64,000 bases of DNA from Hymenobacter sp. BT559 (GTDB lineage: Bacteria > Bacteroidota > Bacteroidia > Cytophagales > Hymenobacteraceae). Positions within the stretch are counted from its first letter, which is position 1; the number at the start of each line of letters is the position of its first letter. Shown here in pieces: positions 18,171 through 25,871 of the stretch. The notes beneath the pieces are model-generated. The model did not search any database. It was not told the DNA's origin and saw only the letters and a list, made by a program, of their open reading frames with translations. Made by a program: the position numbers and the translations under genes. The DNA is taken from positions 186,001 through 250,000 of the forward strand of contig NZ_JAGETY010000006.1 in the NCBI RefSeq assembly GCF_017571525.1. Direction: 5' to 3'.

Positions 18171-18863
18171 ATGTCGCCCTTGCTGCGCAAAACCCTTAAA
18201 CTAACCGCTTATTCGGTGGGTGCCCTGGTGGGCGCGGTGGCTGCGTATTGGGGCGTGGCCCAGGTGCTGTCGCGCATTCCAGTAGCCGCCGAGCCCACTA
18301 CGGAAGCTGCCACCGTGCCGCTGTTTATCCATTCCAATGGCGTACACACCGACCTGGTGGTGCCCGTCAAGAGCAGTTACATCGATTGGAGCCAGCAGCT
18401 GCCTTTCTCCAACACCCAGGCGCACGACAGCACCTACCATTTTGTGGGCATTGGCTGGGGCGATAAGGGCTTTTACCTCGAAACGCCTACCTGGGCCGAG
18501 CTCAAGCCGCGCACGGCCATCCGGGCGGGTTTCTGGCTGAGCACCACGCTTATGCATGCCACTTACTACCGCGAGGCCGACCTGGTGGCTAGCCCCCAGT
18601 GCGTGCCGCTGCGCCTCACGCCCACGCAGTACCGGCGCCTCATTGCCTACATTGAAAAGAGCTTCCAGCGCGATGCGGCGGGCAACTTTAACTGGATACC
18701 GGGCCACAGCTACGCCGACCACGACGCCTTTTACGAGGCCAATAATCGCTACAGCGTGCTTAATACCTGCAACACCTGGGCCAATAAAGGCCTGAAAATC
18801 AGCGGCCAGAAGGCCAGCCTCTGGACGCCGTTCGACACGGGCATTTTATACCAATATCGGTAA
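18171..18863 (+). CDS. TIGR02117/DUF2459 family protein
   Basis: A 230-residue protein with one N-terminal membrane segment (about 10-33) and a periplasmic domain carrying the family pattern: HSNGVHTDLVVPV, FVGIGWGDKGFYLETPTW, and the late NTCNTWANKGLK with a conserved Cys. The family is widespread but poorly characterised; the histidine/cysteine arrangement suggests an NlpC/P60-like or transglutaminase-like hydrolase, which is only an inference. It stands alone with a promoter box upstream and a family B palindrome after its stop. Confidence 0.78.
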   Translation: MSPLLRKTLKLTAYSVGALVGAVAAYWGVAQVLSRIPVAAEPTTEAATVPLFIHSNGVHTDLVVPVKSSYIDWSQQLPFSNTQAHDSTYHFVGIGWGDKGFYLETPTWAELKPRTAIRAGFWLSTTLMHATYYREADLVASPQCVPLRLTPTQYRRLIAYIEKSFQRDAAGNFNWIPGHSYADHDAFYEANNRYSVLNTCNTWANKGLKISGQKASLWTPFDTGILYQYR

Positions 18864-18889
18864 GGCAGATGCGAACAATTTCGGCCGTT

Positions 18890-18993
18890 TGTCCTTGCAA
18901 GCGCAGCGCGGCAATCTTTCTTCTTCGTTCGCATCGTTAGGATTACTACCCCTAGCGTGAAGGAAAGATTGCCACGCTGCGCTCGCAAGGACA
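18890..18993. repeat. Intergenic palindrome, family B copy 1
   Basis: Arms 18890-18919 and 18964-18993 (30 bp, about two mismatches). The core TCCTTGCAAGCGCAGCGCGG recurs almost exactly at 62151. It fills the gap between the convergent TIGR02117 and sirtuin genes. Confidence 0.88.
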
Positions 18994-19003
18994 GATAGGT
19001 TGC

Positions 19004-19702
19004 TCACTGTTTATTGCTATCCGCCAATTCTTTCAGCACCTGCGGCACACCCACGCTGGCCGGCTCTACCACGTAGCGCACGCCGCGGCGGCCGCTCACT
19101 TCGGGCTGGTGCGGGTCGATGACGTAGACTGGGCAGCCGGCCGGCGCGTAGTGCAATAGCCCGGCTGCCGGGTACACCTGCAGCGAGGTACCCACCACGA
19201 GCAGCGCATCGGCGGTGGCGACGATTTCGGCGGCTTCTTCGATGGCGGGCACCATTTCGCCAAACCACACGATGTGCGGGCGCAGCTGGCCACCATCGGG
19301 CGCGAGGTCGCCTACCTCGATGTCGCCGGGGCAGTCAAATACGGCAGTTTCGTTTTTCACCGAGCGCATTTTGCTCAGCATGCCGTGCAGGTGCAGCACC
19401 TGGCTTGAGCCGGCGCGCTCGTGCAGGTCGTCCACGTTTTGGGTGATGATGCTCACCGTCCAGCCCGGCGCTTCCTCAAAGCCCGCTAGGGCCAGGTGGG
19501 CCGCATTGGGTGCCACTTCGCGAGCCTGGGCGCGGCGTTTGTTATAAAAGTCGAGCACTAGGGCCGGGTTGCGGGCAAAGGCCTCGGGCGTGGCCACGTC
19601 TTCGATGCGGTGCTCTTCCCAGAGCCCGTTGGTGTCGCGGAAGGTGCGAATACCGCTTTCGGCCGATACGCCGGCGCCGGTAAGTACTACAAGGTGAGGC
19701 AT
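19004..19702 (-). CDS. cobB: Class III sirtuin (NAD-dependent protein deacylase)
   Basis: A 232-residue Sir2-family enzyme that removes acyl groups from protein lysines using NAD. It has GAGVSAESGIRTFR at 9-22, TQNVDDLHERAG at 87-98 and the catalytic H106 in HLHG. Y53 and R56 (YNKR) form the YxxR pair that lets class III sirtuins remove succinyl and malonyl groups. The zinc-ribbon region carries only one cysteine (FDCPGD) instead of four, so structural zinc is probably absent, a pattern I recall in Bacteroidota sirtuins. The ATG at 19702 gives MPHLVVLTGAG; the longer reading from 19777 adds an unlikely proline-rich lead. It is convergent with the TIGR02117 gene. Confidence 0.88.
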   Translation of the reverse strand: MPHLVVLTGAGVSAESGIRTFRDTNGLWEEHRIEDVATPEAFARNPALVLDFYNKRRAQAREVAPNAAHLALAGFEEAPGWTVSIITQNVDDLHERAGSSQVLHLHGMLSKMRSVKNETAVFDCPGDIEVGDLAPDGGQLRPHIVWFGEMVPAIEEAAEIVATADALLVVGTSLQVYPAAGLLHYAPAGCPVYVIDPHQPEVSGRRGVRYVVEPASVGVPQVLKELADSNKQ

Positions 19703-19915
19703 TTTGCGTAATGATTTCTGGTTTAGTACTACTGGTGGCGGCCTTGGGCTGCTAACGGGCCTGGCTGGCGCGGGCAAGCGGCGGGGTGGCTGGTATATAA
19801 CGTACCAAAAGCCTCTCAGAACCGGTCAGGCAGCTTTCTCATTCGTAGGGAGAATGCTGCCCGGTACTGCTTGGGGCAGCCGTGCTACTTACGCGCCCGA
19901 AGTCGTACGTGGCCA

Positions 19916-20869
19916 TTAGTATCCGGTAAAAACCTGCTCATACTGGCGCTCGGCAAAGCCGCGCAAGAGTTGAAAGGCGGTGTCTACCTCCTGGGCATCT
20001 TCGCTGAGCAGGTTGCCATACACCACGCGGTCGGTGGCGCGCAGGGCACGGCGCACGTCCTCATCATTGTGGAAGTACTCGGTCAGCTCTTTGGTAGTAA
20101 GCGAGTTGAGGTTAGTATCCTCCAAGCTGGATAGATAGTTCTTCCACAACACCACCGTACGCTCGACTACCGCCGCCGAGCGCGAGAGCGTGAAACGTTC
20201 AGCATTGCGGGTAAACTGCGTGAGGAAATACACGTGGTTTTTGCGGCGCTTGTAGCGGCCGTAGCGCTGGCGCCAGCGCCGGCCGTAGAGCGCCCACGCG
20301 CCGCCAGCCAGTACCAGCCCCCCGGCCAAACCCGCCAGCCAGAACGGATAGTTGAAGGCCGGTACCAGCGGTAGCACCTGGTATTGGGTGCGTAGTCGGG
20401 GTGGGGAGGCCTCTTCGGTCGTGTAGAGCGTGGGGGCGAGCCGGTGCAGGCGCACCTGGGCCACAGGCGGCAGCAGGCGCAGCGTATCGGTGGCGCCGCG
20501 CAGCAGCAGCACCGGCAACTGTAGGGTCTGCACGGGGGCTAGCGAAAACGTGCGCAGGTGATACACCGCTTGGTCGAGGCTGCGGCCACCCGTAGTACGA
20601 GTGGGCAGCCAGCGCCGCCCTGCGTACTCAAACGGGCCAAACGACGCCAGCGAATCGGGAAACACCACTTCCTCGGCGGGGTCGTGGGTGTAGCTCAGCA
20701 CGTAGTCAATAGGCTGGCCTACCTCCACCACCGCGCGCGAAAACCGGCCCACCGGCCCGACCACGACCTGGGCACCAGCTAGGGCCTGCGCACTGGTACC
20801 CAGCACCAGCAGCCAGCCACCCACCCAGGCACGGCAAGAGTATGACAAATGCGCGAGTGGCTGCCCCAT
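19916..20869 (-). CDS. BatD/DUF4381-like membrane protein
   Basis: A 317-residue protein in an operon directly after a DUF58 gene, with a 6-bp gap. A signal segment (residues 15-32) is followed by a periplasmic beta domain (VGQPIDYVLSYTHDPAEEVV), a single membrane helix around 181-200, then a basic cytoplasmic part RRWRQRYGRYKRRK and an all-alpha end that contains TKELTEYFHNDEDVRRALRA and RVVYGNLL. This layout matches BatD or DUF4381-type proteins coded next to DUF58 and MoxR ATPase genes in Bacteroidota. MoxR and BatA/B homologs are not in the window. Role unknown; the family call is from layout plus neighbour. Confidence 0.6.
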   Translation of the reverse strand: MGQPLAHLSYSCRAWVGGWLLVLGTSAQALAGAQVVVGPVGRFSRAVVEVGQPIDYVLSYTHDPAEEVVFPDSLASFGPFEYAGRRWLPTRTTGGRSLDQAVYHLRTFSLAPVQTLQLPVLLLRGATDTLRLLPPVAQVRLHRLAPTLYTTEEASPPRLRTQYQVLPLVPAFNYPFWLAGLAGGLVLAGGAWALYGRRWRQRYGRYKRRKNHVYFLTQFTRNAERFTLSRSAAVVERTVVLWKNYLSSLEDTNLNSLTTKELTEYFHNDEDVRRALRATDRVVYGNLLSEDAQEVDTAFQLLRGFAERQYEQVFTGY

Positions 20870-20875
20870 AGCGTA

Positions 20876-21790
20876 TTATCCCCGGCGCTGCCGAAACAGC
20901 CCCACTAGTTGCGGCACAAAATCTTCATCGGTATGCAGCGTGAGCAGGCTCACGCGCTGGCGGCGACACACGGTGCGCAAAGCCTCCTGCCGGGCCTGGG
21001 TCTGGGCGGCATACTGCGCCCGAAATGCCGGCGCCGATGTGTCGACCCAGCGTTGCAGGCCCGTTTCGGCATCGCGCAGGGGCACAATACCCAGCGCCGG
21101 AAACTTCACTTCCTGCGGTGCTAGCAGCTGCACCACCACTAGGTCGTGCTGGCGGGCCATCATAGTCAGCTCGCGCTCGTAGTTCTCGTCGATAAAATCG
21201 GAGATGAGAATAACCAGGCTGCGGCGCTTTACTAACCCTAGCAGCTGCCGGATGCCCGCACTCAGGCTCGTGTGCTGCGAAGCTGGCCGCAAGCCATAGA
21301 GGCGCTGCAGCAGGGCATAGGCTGCCCGCAGGCCCTTGGCGGGCGGTAAGTATAGCTCCTTTTGGTCGGAAAAAGCCAGTAGGCCGAGCGCCGAATCTTG
21401 GCGGGCGGCCGAAAGGGCCAGCACCCCGGCCAGGTCGCGGCCCAAGTCGAGCTTGCATTGGCTGCCAGTGGCCGCGCGGCCCACGCGCTGCGAGGCGCTC
21501 ACGTCGAGGGCCACCAGCACCTGCTGCTCCCGTTCTTCCTTATAGGTCTTGACGAAGGTGCCGTGGCCTTTGCTGCTCACGGCCCAGTCGATGGCCCGCA
21601 CTTCGTCGCCATATTGATAGAGGCGCACGTCGTCAAATTCCAGCCCATTGCCCCGGAACACGGAGCCAAAATTGCCCTGCAATTGCGCCTCCACCGCCTG
21701 GCGCATCCTGATTTCGAGGTGGCGCAGGCGGCGCACTAGTGCCGTGAGGCTGGCGGGCAGGGCAGAGGCGGGGCTAGCGGTGGGCGGCAT
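20876..21790 (-). CDS. DUF58 domain-containing protein
   Basis: A 304-residue cytoplasmic DUF58 protein with the family core GNGLEFDDVRLYQYGDEVRA followed by IDW, FVKTYKEEREQQ and a VWA-like part starting VLVALDVSASQRVG that carries a divergent DxSxS metal site (D-V-S-A-S). The VWA-like part includes LVILISDFIDENYE. DUF58 proteins usually work with MoxR AAA+ ATPases and BatA-type proteins. The ATG at 21790 is used; the neighbouring lipoprotein is divergent. It is first in a two-gene operon with the BatD-like gene. Confidence 0.86.
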   Translation of the reverse strand: MPPTASPASALPASLTALVRRLRHLEIRMRQAVEAQLQGNFGSVFRGNGLEFDDVRLYQYGDEVRAIDWAVSSKGHGTFVKTYKEEREQQVLVALDVSASQRVGRAATGSQCKLDLGRDLAGVLALSAARQDSALGLLAFSDQKELYLPPAKGLRAAYALLQRLYGLRPASQHTSLSAGIRQLLGLVKRRSLVILISDFIDENYERELTMMARQHDLVVVQLLAPQEVKFPALGIVPLRDAETGLQRWVDTSAPAFRAQYAAQTQARQEALRTVCRRQRVSLLTLHTDEDFVPQLVGLFRQRRG

Positions 21791-21827
21791 ACGAGGCAGG
21801 GTGAAAGGCGAAGCTACGGCGCGGGGT

Positions 21828-21835
21828 TATTTTTG
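21828..21835 (+). promoter_or_regulatory. -7 promoter box at the DUF4296 gene
   Basis: TATTTTTG matches TAnnTTTG and overlaps a possible TTG start at 21833, so a later start is more likely. It lies only 3 bp before the GTG at 21839, which suggests a leaderless or near-leaderless transcript, or a start at the TTG at 21851. Confidence 0.4.
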
Positions 21836-21838
21836 GGC

Positions 21839-22222
21839 GTGAAATCAACGTTGACTCAATTCCTCCTGGGTGCGGGCCTGCTGGCCGTGGCCAGCTGCGG
21901 ACGCCCCGAGCAGGTGCTGGCCCCGCCCCACCTGCTCTCTAAAGAGGAAGTAACCAGCCTGCTTGTGCAGTTTCACCTGCTCGAATCGCGCATTGAATCG
22001 AGCCGCCTTGCGTCCGACTCGGCGCGGGCGCTATTTCAGACCATGCACGACGACATCCTAAGGCAGCACAAGCTAAAGCCGGCCGACTCGACCTTTGAGC
22101 GCAGCTACCGCTATTATGCCATGAATGGCAAAGACCTCGACGGCATTTATGCTGTCGTTGTCGACTCGCTCACGGCCCGCGAAAAAAAGATGGGGGCCAC
22201 GTCGCTGCCGCTGCACCATTAA
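21839..22222 (+). CDS. DUF4296 family lipoprotein
   Basis: A 127-residue lipoprotein: signal MKSTLTQFLLGAGLLAVASC ends in a lipobox cysteine. The mature part holds the DUF4296 pattern: LLSKEEVTSLLVQFHLLES, FQTMHDDILRQHKLKPADS, FERSYRYYAMN and the helix-rich end. The family occurs in Bacteroidota and its role is unknown. The start is GTG at 21839; a TTG at 21851 would still leave a short signal. It is divergent from DUF58 and ends 1 bp before the stop of the convergent CsaA-like gene, so transcripts will meet here. Confidence 0.76.
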   Translation: MKSTLTQFLLGAGLLAVASCGRPEQVLAPPHLLSKEEVTSLLVQFHLLESRIESSRLASDSARALFQTMHDDILRQHKLKPADSTFERSYRYYAMNGKDLDGIYAVVVDSLTAREKKMGATSLPLHH

Positions 22223-22223
22223 G

Positions 22224-22556
22224 CTAGTGCAGGCGGCTGCCGTTGGGCACAGGCGCCGCTACCGCCGCCAGCACCGTGTGGCCCTCGGCATCGGGTGCCC
22301 CTAGCACCAACACTTCGGAACGAAACGGCCCAATCTGCTTGGGCGGAAAATTGACCACGGCCAGCACCTGCCGGCCCAGCAGCGTGGCCGGCGTGTAGTG
22401 CTGCGTAAGCTGGGCACTCGATTTTTTAAGCCCTATTTCGGGGCCAAAGTCCAGCACCAATTGATACGCCGGCCGGCGCGCTTCCGGAAATTCGCGCGCC
22501 TCTACAATGGTGCCCACGCGAATGTCTACTTGCTCAAAGTCAGTCCAGGAAATCAT
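22224..22556 (-). CDS. csaA: CsaA-like tRNA-binding domain protein
   Basis: A 110-residue protein made of one OB-fold tRNA-binding domain of the CsaA/Arc1 type. It matches family motifs WTDFEQVDIRVGTIVEA, KSSAQLTQHYT, VNFPPKQIGPFRSEVLVLGA. In Bacillus CsaA has been described as a chaperone-like export factor; here a tRNA- or RNA-linked role is equally possible. It stands alone between a DUF4296 gene (convergent) and a DUF922 gene. Confidence 0.85.
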   Translation of the reverse strand: MISWTDFEQVDIRVGTIVEAREFPEARRPAYQLVLDFGPEIGLKKSSAQLTQHYTPATLLGRQVLAVVNFPPKQIGPFRSEVLVLGAPDAEGHTVLAAVAAPVPNGSRLH

Positions 22557-22570
22557 ATTTAGTTGATGGT

Positions 22571-22646
22571 AGGGGCCTAGTGATGTTTATTTGCTGCTTG
22601 TCGAGACGCCAGCCAATAAGCAGCAAATAACCGTCATCAGGCACCT
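22571..22646. repeat. Imperfect intergenic palindrome
   Basis: A perfect 13-bp core (22587-22599 with 22618-22630, TTATTTGCTGCTT) is flanked by weaker complementarity out to 22571 and 22646. It occupies the gap between the CsaA-like and DUF922 genes, both on the minus strand. Confidence 0.7.
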
Positions 22647-22651
22647 ATTGC

Positions 22652-23215
22652 TCACGCATCTTTCTCGGCGAAGGCAGCCAACTCTTGGAGCTGCTGGCGC
22701 ACCTGGACCTCCCACTGTGCTTGGCGCTCGTGTTGCAGGCCGTGGTTGGTATCGCGGTCGTAGGCGTCCTCAGCCTCCTGCCAAGCCGCGTAGGCAGCCT
22801 GGCTGATGCGGTCGAAAGTAGTGCCTAGCCGGTCGCAGGTGGTGTGCATGGCGGCTAGCTGCTGGCGCAGGCGGCGGGCATATACCTCGGCAATATCAAA
22901 GTGCAGCTGCTCGTGGCGCAGTAGGGCGGGCGTGATGGTGCGGGGCTCGCGCACCCACGAGCTGGCAGGGTCGAAGCTGGCCTGCGCGGTGCCCGCAAAG
23001 ATGTTGCCCCGGCAGGTAGCGCCGGTGTTAATATTGGCCGAAGTGAGGGCAGCGTGGCCCTGGTTGGGCCTGGGCCGGCCCTTAAAATCGGCCACCGTAA
23101 GAGGCCGCGTGGCCGACCAGCGAATGGAGCCGGGCGGCAGCTTTACTTGCTGGGCGGCAACTGGGCCGGCCCCGAGCAGCAGAAAGGCCAAAGCCTTCCA
23201 CCAGGAAATAGGCAT
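22652..23215 (-). CDS. DUF922-family predicted secreted metalloprotease-like protein
   Basis: A 187-residue exported protein with a signal peptide (about 1-22, ending VAAQ). It carries the DUF922 pattern: IRWSATRPLTVADFKGRPRP and TPALLRHEQLHFDIAE with a HExxH-like HEQLH at 101-105. DUF922 proteins are predicted zinc peptidases. The ATG at 23215 gives MPISWWKALAFLLLGAG; a TTG six bases earlier adds nothing. Its C-terminus is an amphipathic helix of alternating Gln/Glu. It is upstream of the CsaA-like gene on the same strand. Activity is predicted only. Confidence 0.75.
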   Translation of the reverse strand: MPISWWKALAFLLLGAGPVAAQQVKLPPGSIRWSATRPLTVADFKGRPRPNQGHAALTSANINTGATCRGNIFAGTAQASFDPASSWVREPRTITPALLRHEQLHFDIAEVYARRLRQQLAAMHTTCDRLGTTFDRISQAAYAAWQEAEDAYDRDTNHGLQHERQAQWEVQVRQQLQELAAFAEKDA

Positions 23216-23318
23216 GAACAAAAAAGCAATGGGTCGGAAGAAAAGCGCCCGCTAGCCCCCATGGGCCAGCCAAAGGCTAGCAACCGGACAACCAAGCGCC
23301 CGCTCTGAGTTCCGCTGG

Positions 23319-24725
23319 CTAGCCCGCCGGCTGGCCCAGCACCACCAATTCTTCGGCTTTGGTGAGCGGCTGGCCCGGCTGCTGGCCCTGCGGTGCTGGC
23401 CCGCCCGGCTCGCTCTGCTGCCGAAAGCGCAGCAATAGCACACCTGCCACTATGCTCAGGCCCGTGAGCAGGCCTAGCCAGATGCCCGGTGCGCCTAGCT
23501 TTAGCCCAAAACCCAGCCCGTAGCCCAACGGCAGCGCAATGGCCCAATAAGCCAGCAGCGCGACTACCGAAGGCACCTTCACATCTTCCAGCCCGCGCAG
23601 CGCACCCAAGCCTACCACTTGCAGGCCATCCGACACCTGAAAGCCGGCCGCAATAGCGAGCAGCGTGGCCGCCTGCGCCACCACGGCCGGGTCAGTATTA
23701 TAAAGAGTAGGGATGTAGTGTCGGAAGAGGACTAACAGCAAGCCCATCGTGCCCATAAAGCCGAAAGCCAGCCAATAAGCCGCGAAGCCGGCCTGCCGCG
23801 CCCCGGCCAGGTCGCCGGCCCCGCGCAGGTTGCCCACCCGGATGGTAGCTGCCGCCGCAATGCCGCTAGCCGCCATGTACGTCACCGAGGCCACGTTAAT
23901 GGCAATCTGATGCGCGGCCTGGGTCGTGACGCCCAACCAGCCCATCATCAGCGCCGAGGCAGCAAAAGCACCCACCTCAAACATCATCTGCACTCCGATG
24001 GGTAGGCCCAGCGACAGCTGCCCGCGCAGCTCGGCTAGCCCCGGTTCCAGCCAGGTAGCTGCCTCGGCCGGGCGCTTTTCCTGTAGCTCCTTGGCCCGCA
24101 GCACGTACTGCGCCATGAGCAAGGCCATGATAATGCGGGCCACCAGCGTGGCCCAGGCCGCGCCCATTAGCCCCATAGCCGGTGCACCGAAGTGCCCGAA
24201 TATCAAGGCGTAGCACAACAGCGCGTTAATGAAATTGCCCAGAATGGAGAGCTGCATGGCCTGGCGCGTGAGGCCCAATCCCTCGGCCCACTCGCGGAAG
24301 CCCTGAAACACCATCAGGGGCAGCAGCGACAGACCCACCACGCGCACCCAGGGCGTGGCTAGGGCCACTACTTCGGGTGCCTGGTGCAGGTGCGGCATGG
24401 CCAGCGGCAGCAGCTGGCTGAAGCCCGCCAGCAGCACACCCACCAGCGTATTCAGCCAGATGGTGCCTACCAGCAGGTGGCCCAGCGCCGGGTTATCGCC
24501 CCGGCCATTGGCGGCGGCCACGCGCGGCACCGCGCCCATGCTGATGCCCAGGCCCAGCACCATGAGCACGGTGGTCATGCTCACACCCACACTCACGGCG
24601 GCCAGGGGCAGCTTGCCGGTCTGGCCCACCATCACCGAGTCGCACACGCTCACCAGGATGTGGCCGAGCTGGCTCAGCACCACCGGGTAAGCGAGGAGAA
24701 TAGTAGGGCGAAGGTGGGATTTCAT
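23319..24725 (-). CDS. MATE family efflux transporter
   Basis: A 468-residue multidrug/toxin exporter of the MATE family with about twelve membrane helices. N-terminal MKSHLRPTILLAYPVVLSQL and the helix 2 stretch VSVCDSVMVGQTG are typical of the NorM branch, as is the two-fold repeat. The ATG at 24725 was chosen over a longer TTG/ATG reading three residues upstream. The C-terminal tail after about residue 425 is Gln/Pro-rich. It shares the strand with the DUF922 gene and is followed upstream by a family A palindrome. Confidence 0.88.
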   Translation of the reverse strand: MKSHLRPTILLAYPVVLSQLGHILVSVCDSVMVGQTGKLPLAAVSVGVSMTTVLMVLGLGISMGAVPRVAAANGRGDNPALGHLLVGTIWLNTLVGVLLAGFSQLLPLAMPHLHQAPEVVALATPWVRVVGLSLLPLMVFQGFREWAEGLGLTRQAMQLSILGNFINALLCYALIFGHFGAPAMGLMGAAWATLVARIIMALLMAQYVLRAKELQEKRPAEAATWLEPGLAELRGQLSLGLPIGVQMMFEVGAFAASALMMGWLGVTTQAAHQIAINVASVTYMAASGIAAAATIRVGNLRGAGDLAGARQAGFAAYWLAFGFMGTMGLLLVLFRHYIPTLYNTDPAVVAQAATLLAIAAGFQVSDGLQVVGLGALRGLEDVKVPSVVALLAYWAIALPLGYGLGFGLKLGAPGIWLGLLTGLSIVAGVLLLRFRQQSEPGGPAPQGQQPGQPLTKAEELVVLGQPAG

Positions 24726-24746
24726 GGCTAACAACTACTTAATAAA

Positions 24747-24833
24747 GAACGTCATGCTAAGCCTGCCGAAGCATCTTGCCCGCATCGTTGACCGGCGCGG
24801 TAGAGATGCTTCGCGGAGCTCAGCATGACGTTC
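24747..24833. repeat. Intergenic palindrome, family A copy 4 (degenerate)
   Basis: Arms 24747-24776 and 24804-24833 (30 bp) match with several mismatches around a 27-bp loop. It keeps the outer GAACGTCATGCT and inner GAAGCATCT segments but has diverged in the middle, where the CTTGTC segment reads CCTGCC. Confidence 0.82.
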
Positions 24834-24864
24834 TACTTATTTTATTGGGTGCAAAAATACGCCC

Positions 24865-25821
24865 CTAGCCGGCCACTGCCAGCACCACGTCGGCAAAGTC
24901 GCCGGCTGCATCCTGAAACACCTCGACTACGCGCAGGCCCACCGCGGCGGCTAGCCCGGCTATTTGGGGCAGGCTGAATTTGTAAGAGCTTTCGGTGTGA
25001 ATGGCCTCCCAGGCGGCGATGTCGAAGGTCTGGCCGGCTAGGGCGGCTACGCGCACGGTTTGGGCGCGGCGGCTCACCAGCCACGAGCGCATGGCGCCGG
25101 TGCTGGGGTCGTAGTCGGGGAAATGCTGCCAGGCATCGAGCTCAAAATCGGCCCCGGCCTCGGCATTGAGGCGGCGCAGCAGGTTGAAGTTGAACTCGGC
25201 CGTGATGCCCTGCGCATCGTCATAGGCGGCCCGAATGCGGCGCGGGTCTTTGCGCAGGTCGAAGCCCACCAGCAGACGGTCGGCCGGGGTGAGCGGCTGA
25301 GCCAGCTCGCGCAGGAAAACCACCTGCTCATCGGGTGTGAAATTGCCGATGTTAGAGCCCAGAAACAGCACCGCCTTGGCGCCCGGCCGGGTAGCGAGCG
25401 TAGTAAGCGCGGCCGAATACTCGGCGGCCAGCGGCTCGGTGGGCAGGCCGGGCAGTTCGGCGTGCAGCGAGGCCGTGAGCTCGGCAATGGCCGAAGCCGA
25501 AATATCGACCGGCACGTAGGTAAGGGCCACCGGCTGGGCTAGTAGCTCGCGCAGCAAGAACTTGGTTTTAAGGCCATCGCCGGCCCCTAGCTCTACTACG
25601 GCCAGCGGCTGGCTGGCCCCCGCACCGGCAGCCAATGCCCGCGCTATCGCCGCGCCCTGCTCCTGAAAAATAGCAAGCTCGGTGCGGGTAGGGTAGTATT
25701 CGGGCAGGCCCATTATCTGCTGAAACAGGCGGCTGCCGGTGGTGTCGTAAAAATATTTAGACGATAAGGTCTTCGGCGTTTGGCTAAAACCCTGGGCTAG
25801 GTGTTCGGCGAGGTGATTCAA
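24865..25821 (-). CDS. egtD: EgtD-type L-histidine N-alpha-methyltransferase
   Basis: A 318-residue SAM-dependent methyltransferase of the EgtD/DUF2260 type, which trimethylates histidine to hercynine in ergothioneine synthesis. It shows KYFYDTTGSRLF, YYPTRTE at 42-48, the SAM motif ELGAGDG at 77-83, FLGSNIGNF (the asparagine that binds histidine) and the late HTESSYKFS with the Glu/Ser pair. No ATG is available at a sensible place, so the TTG at 25821 is used as start. An EgtB (sulfoxide synthase) gene is absent from the window, although the two are often adjacent. The methyltransferase family is certain; histidine as substrate is likely. Confidence 0.82.
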   Translation of the reverse strand: MNHLAEHLAQGFSQTPKTLSSKYFYDTTGSRLFQQIMGLPEYYPTRTELAIFQEQGAAIARALAAGAGASQPLAVVELGAGDGLKTKFLLRELLAQPVALTYVPVDISASAIAELTASLHAELPGLPTEPLAAEYSAALTTLATRPGAKAVLFLGSNIGNFTPDEQVVFLRELAQPLTPADRLLVGFDLRKDPRRIRAAYDDAQGITAEFNFNLLRRLNAEAGADFELDAWQHFPDYDPSTGAMRSWLVSRRAQTVRVAALAGQTFDIAAWEAIHTESSYKFSLPQIAGLAAAVGLRVVEVFQDAAGDFADVVLAVAG

Positions 25822-25871
25822 GAGAGGTAGGCGTTGGGAAAGGGCAAAGCACAGTTTGCGTAATGGGGCTG

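Noticed and set aside
17483..18190. A longer minus-strand frame overlapping the small membrane protein
   Set aside because: It runs through the family A palindrome and into the divergent gene; the 137-residue frame has membrane helices and a sensible start instead.
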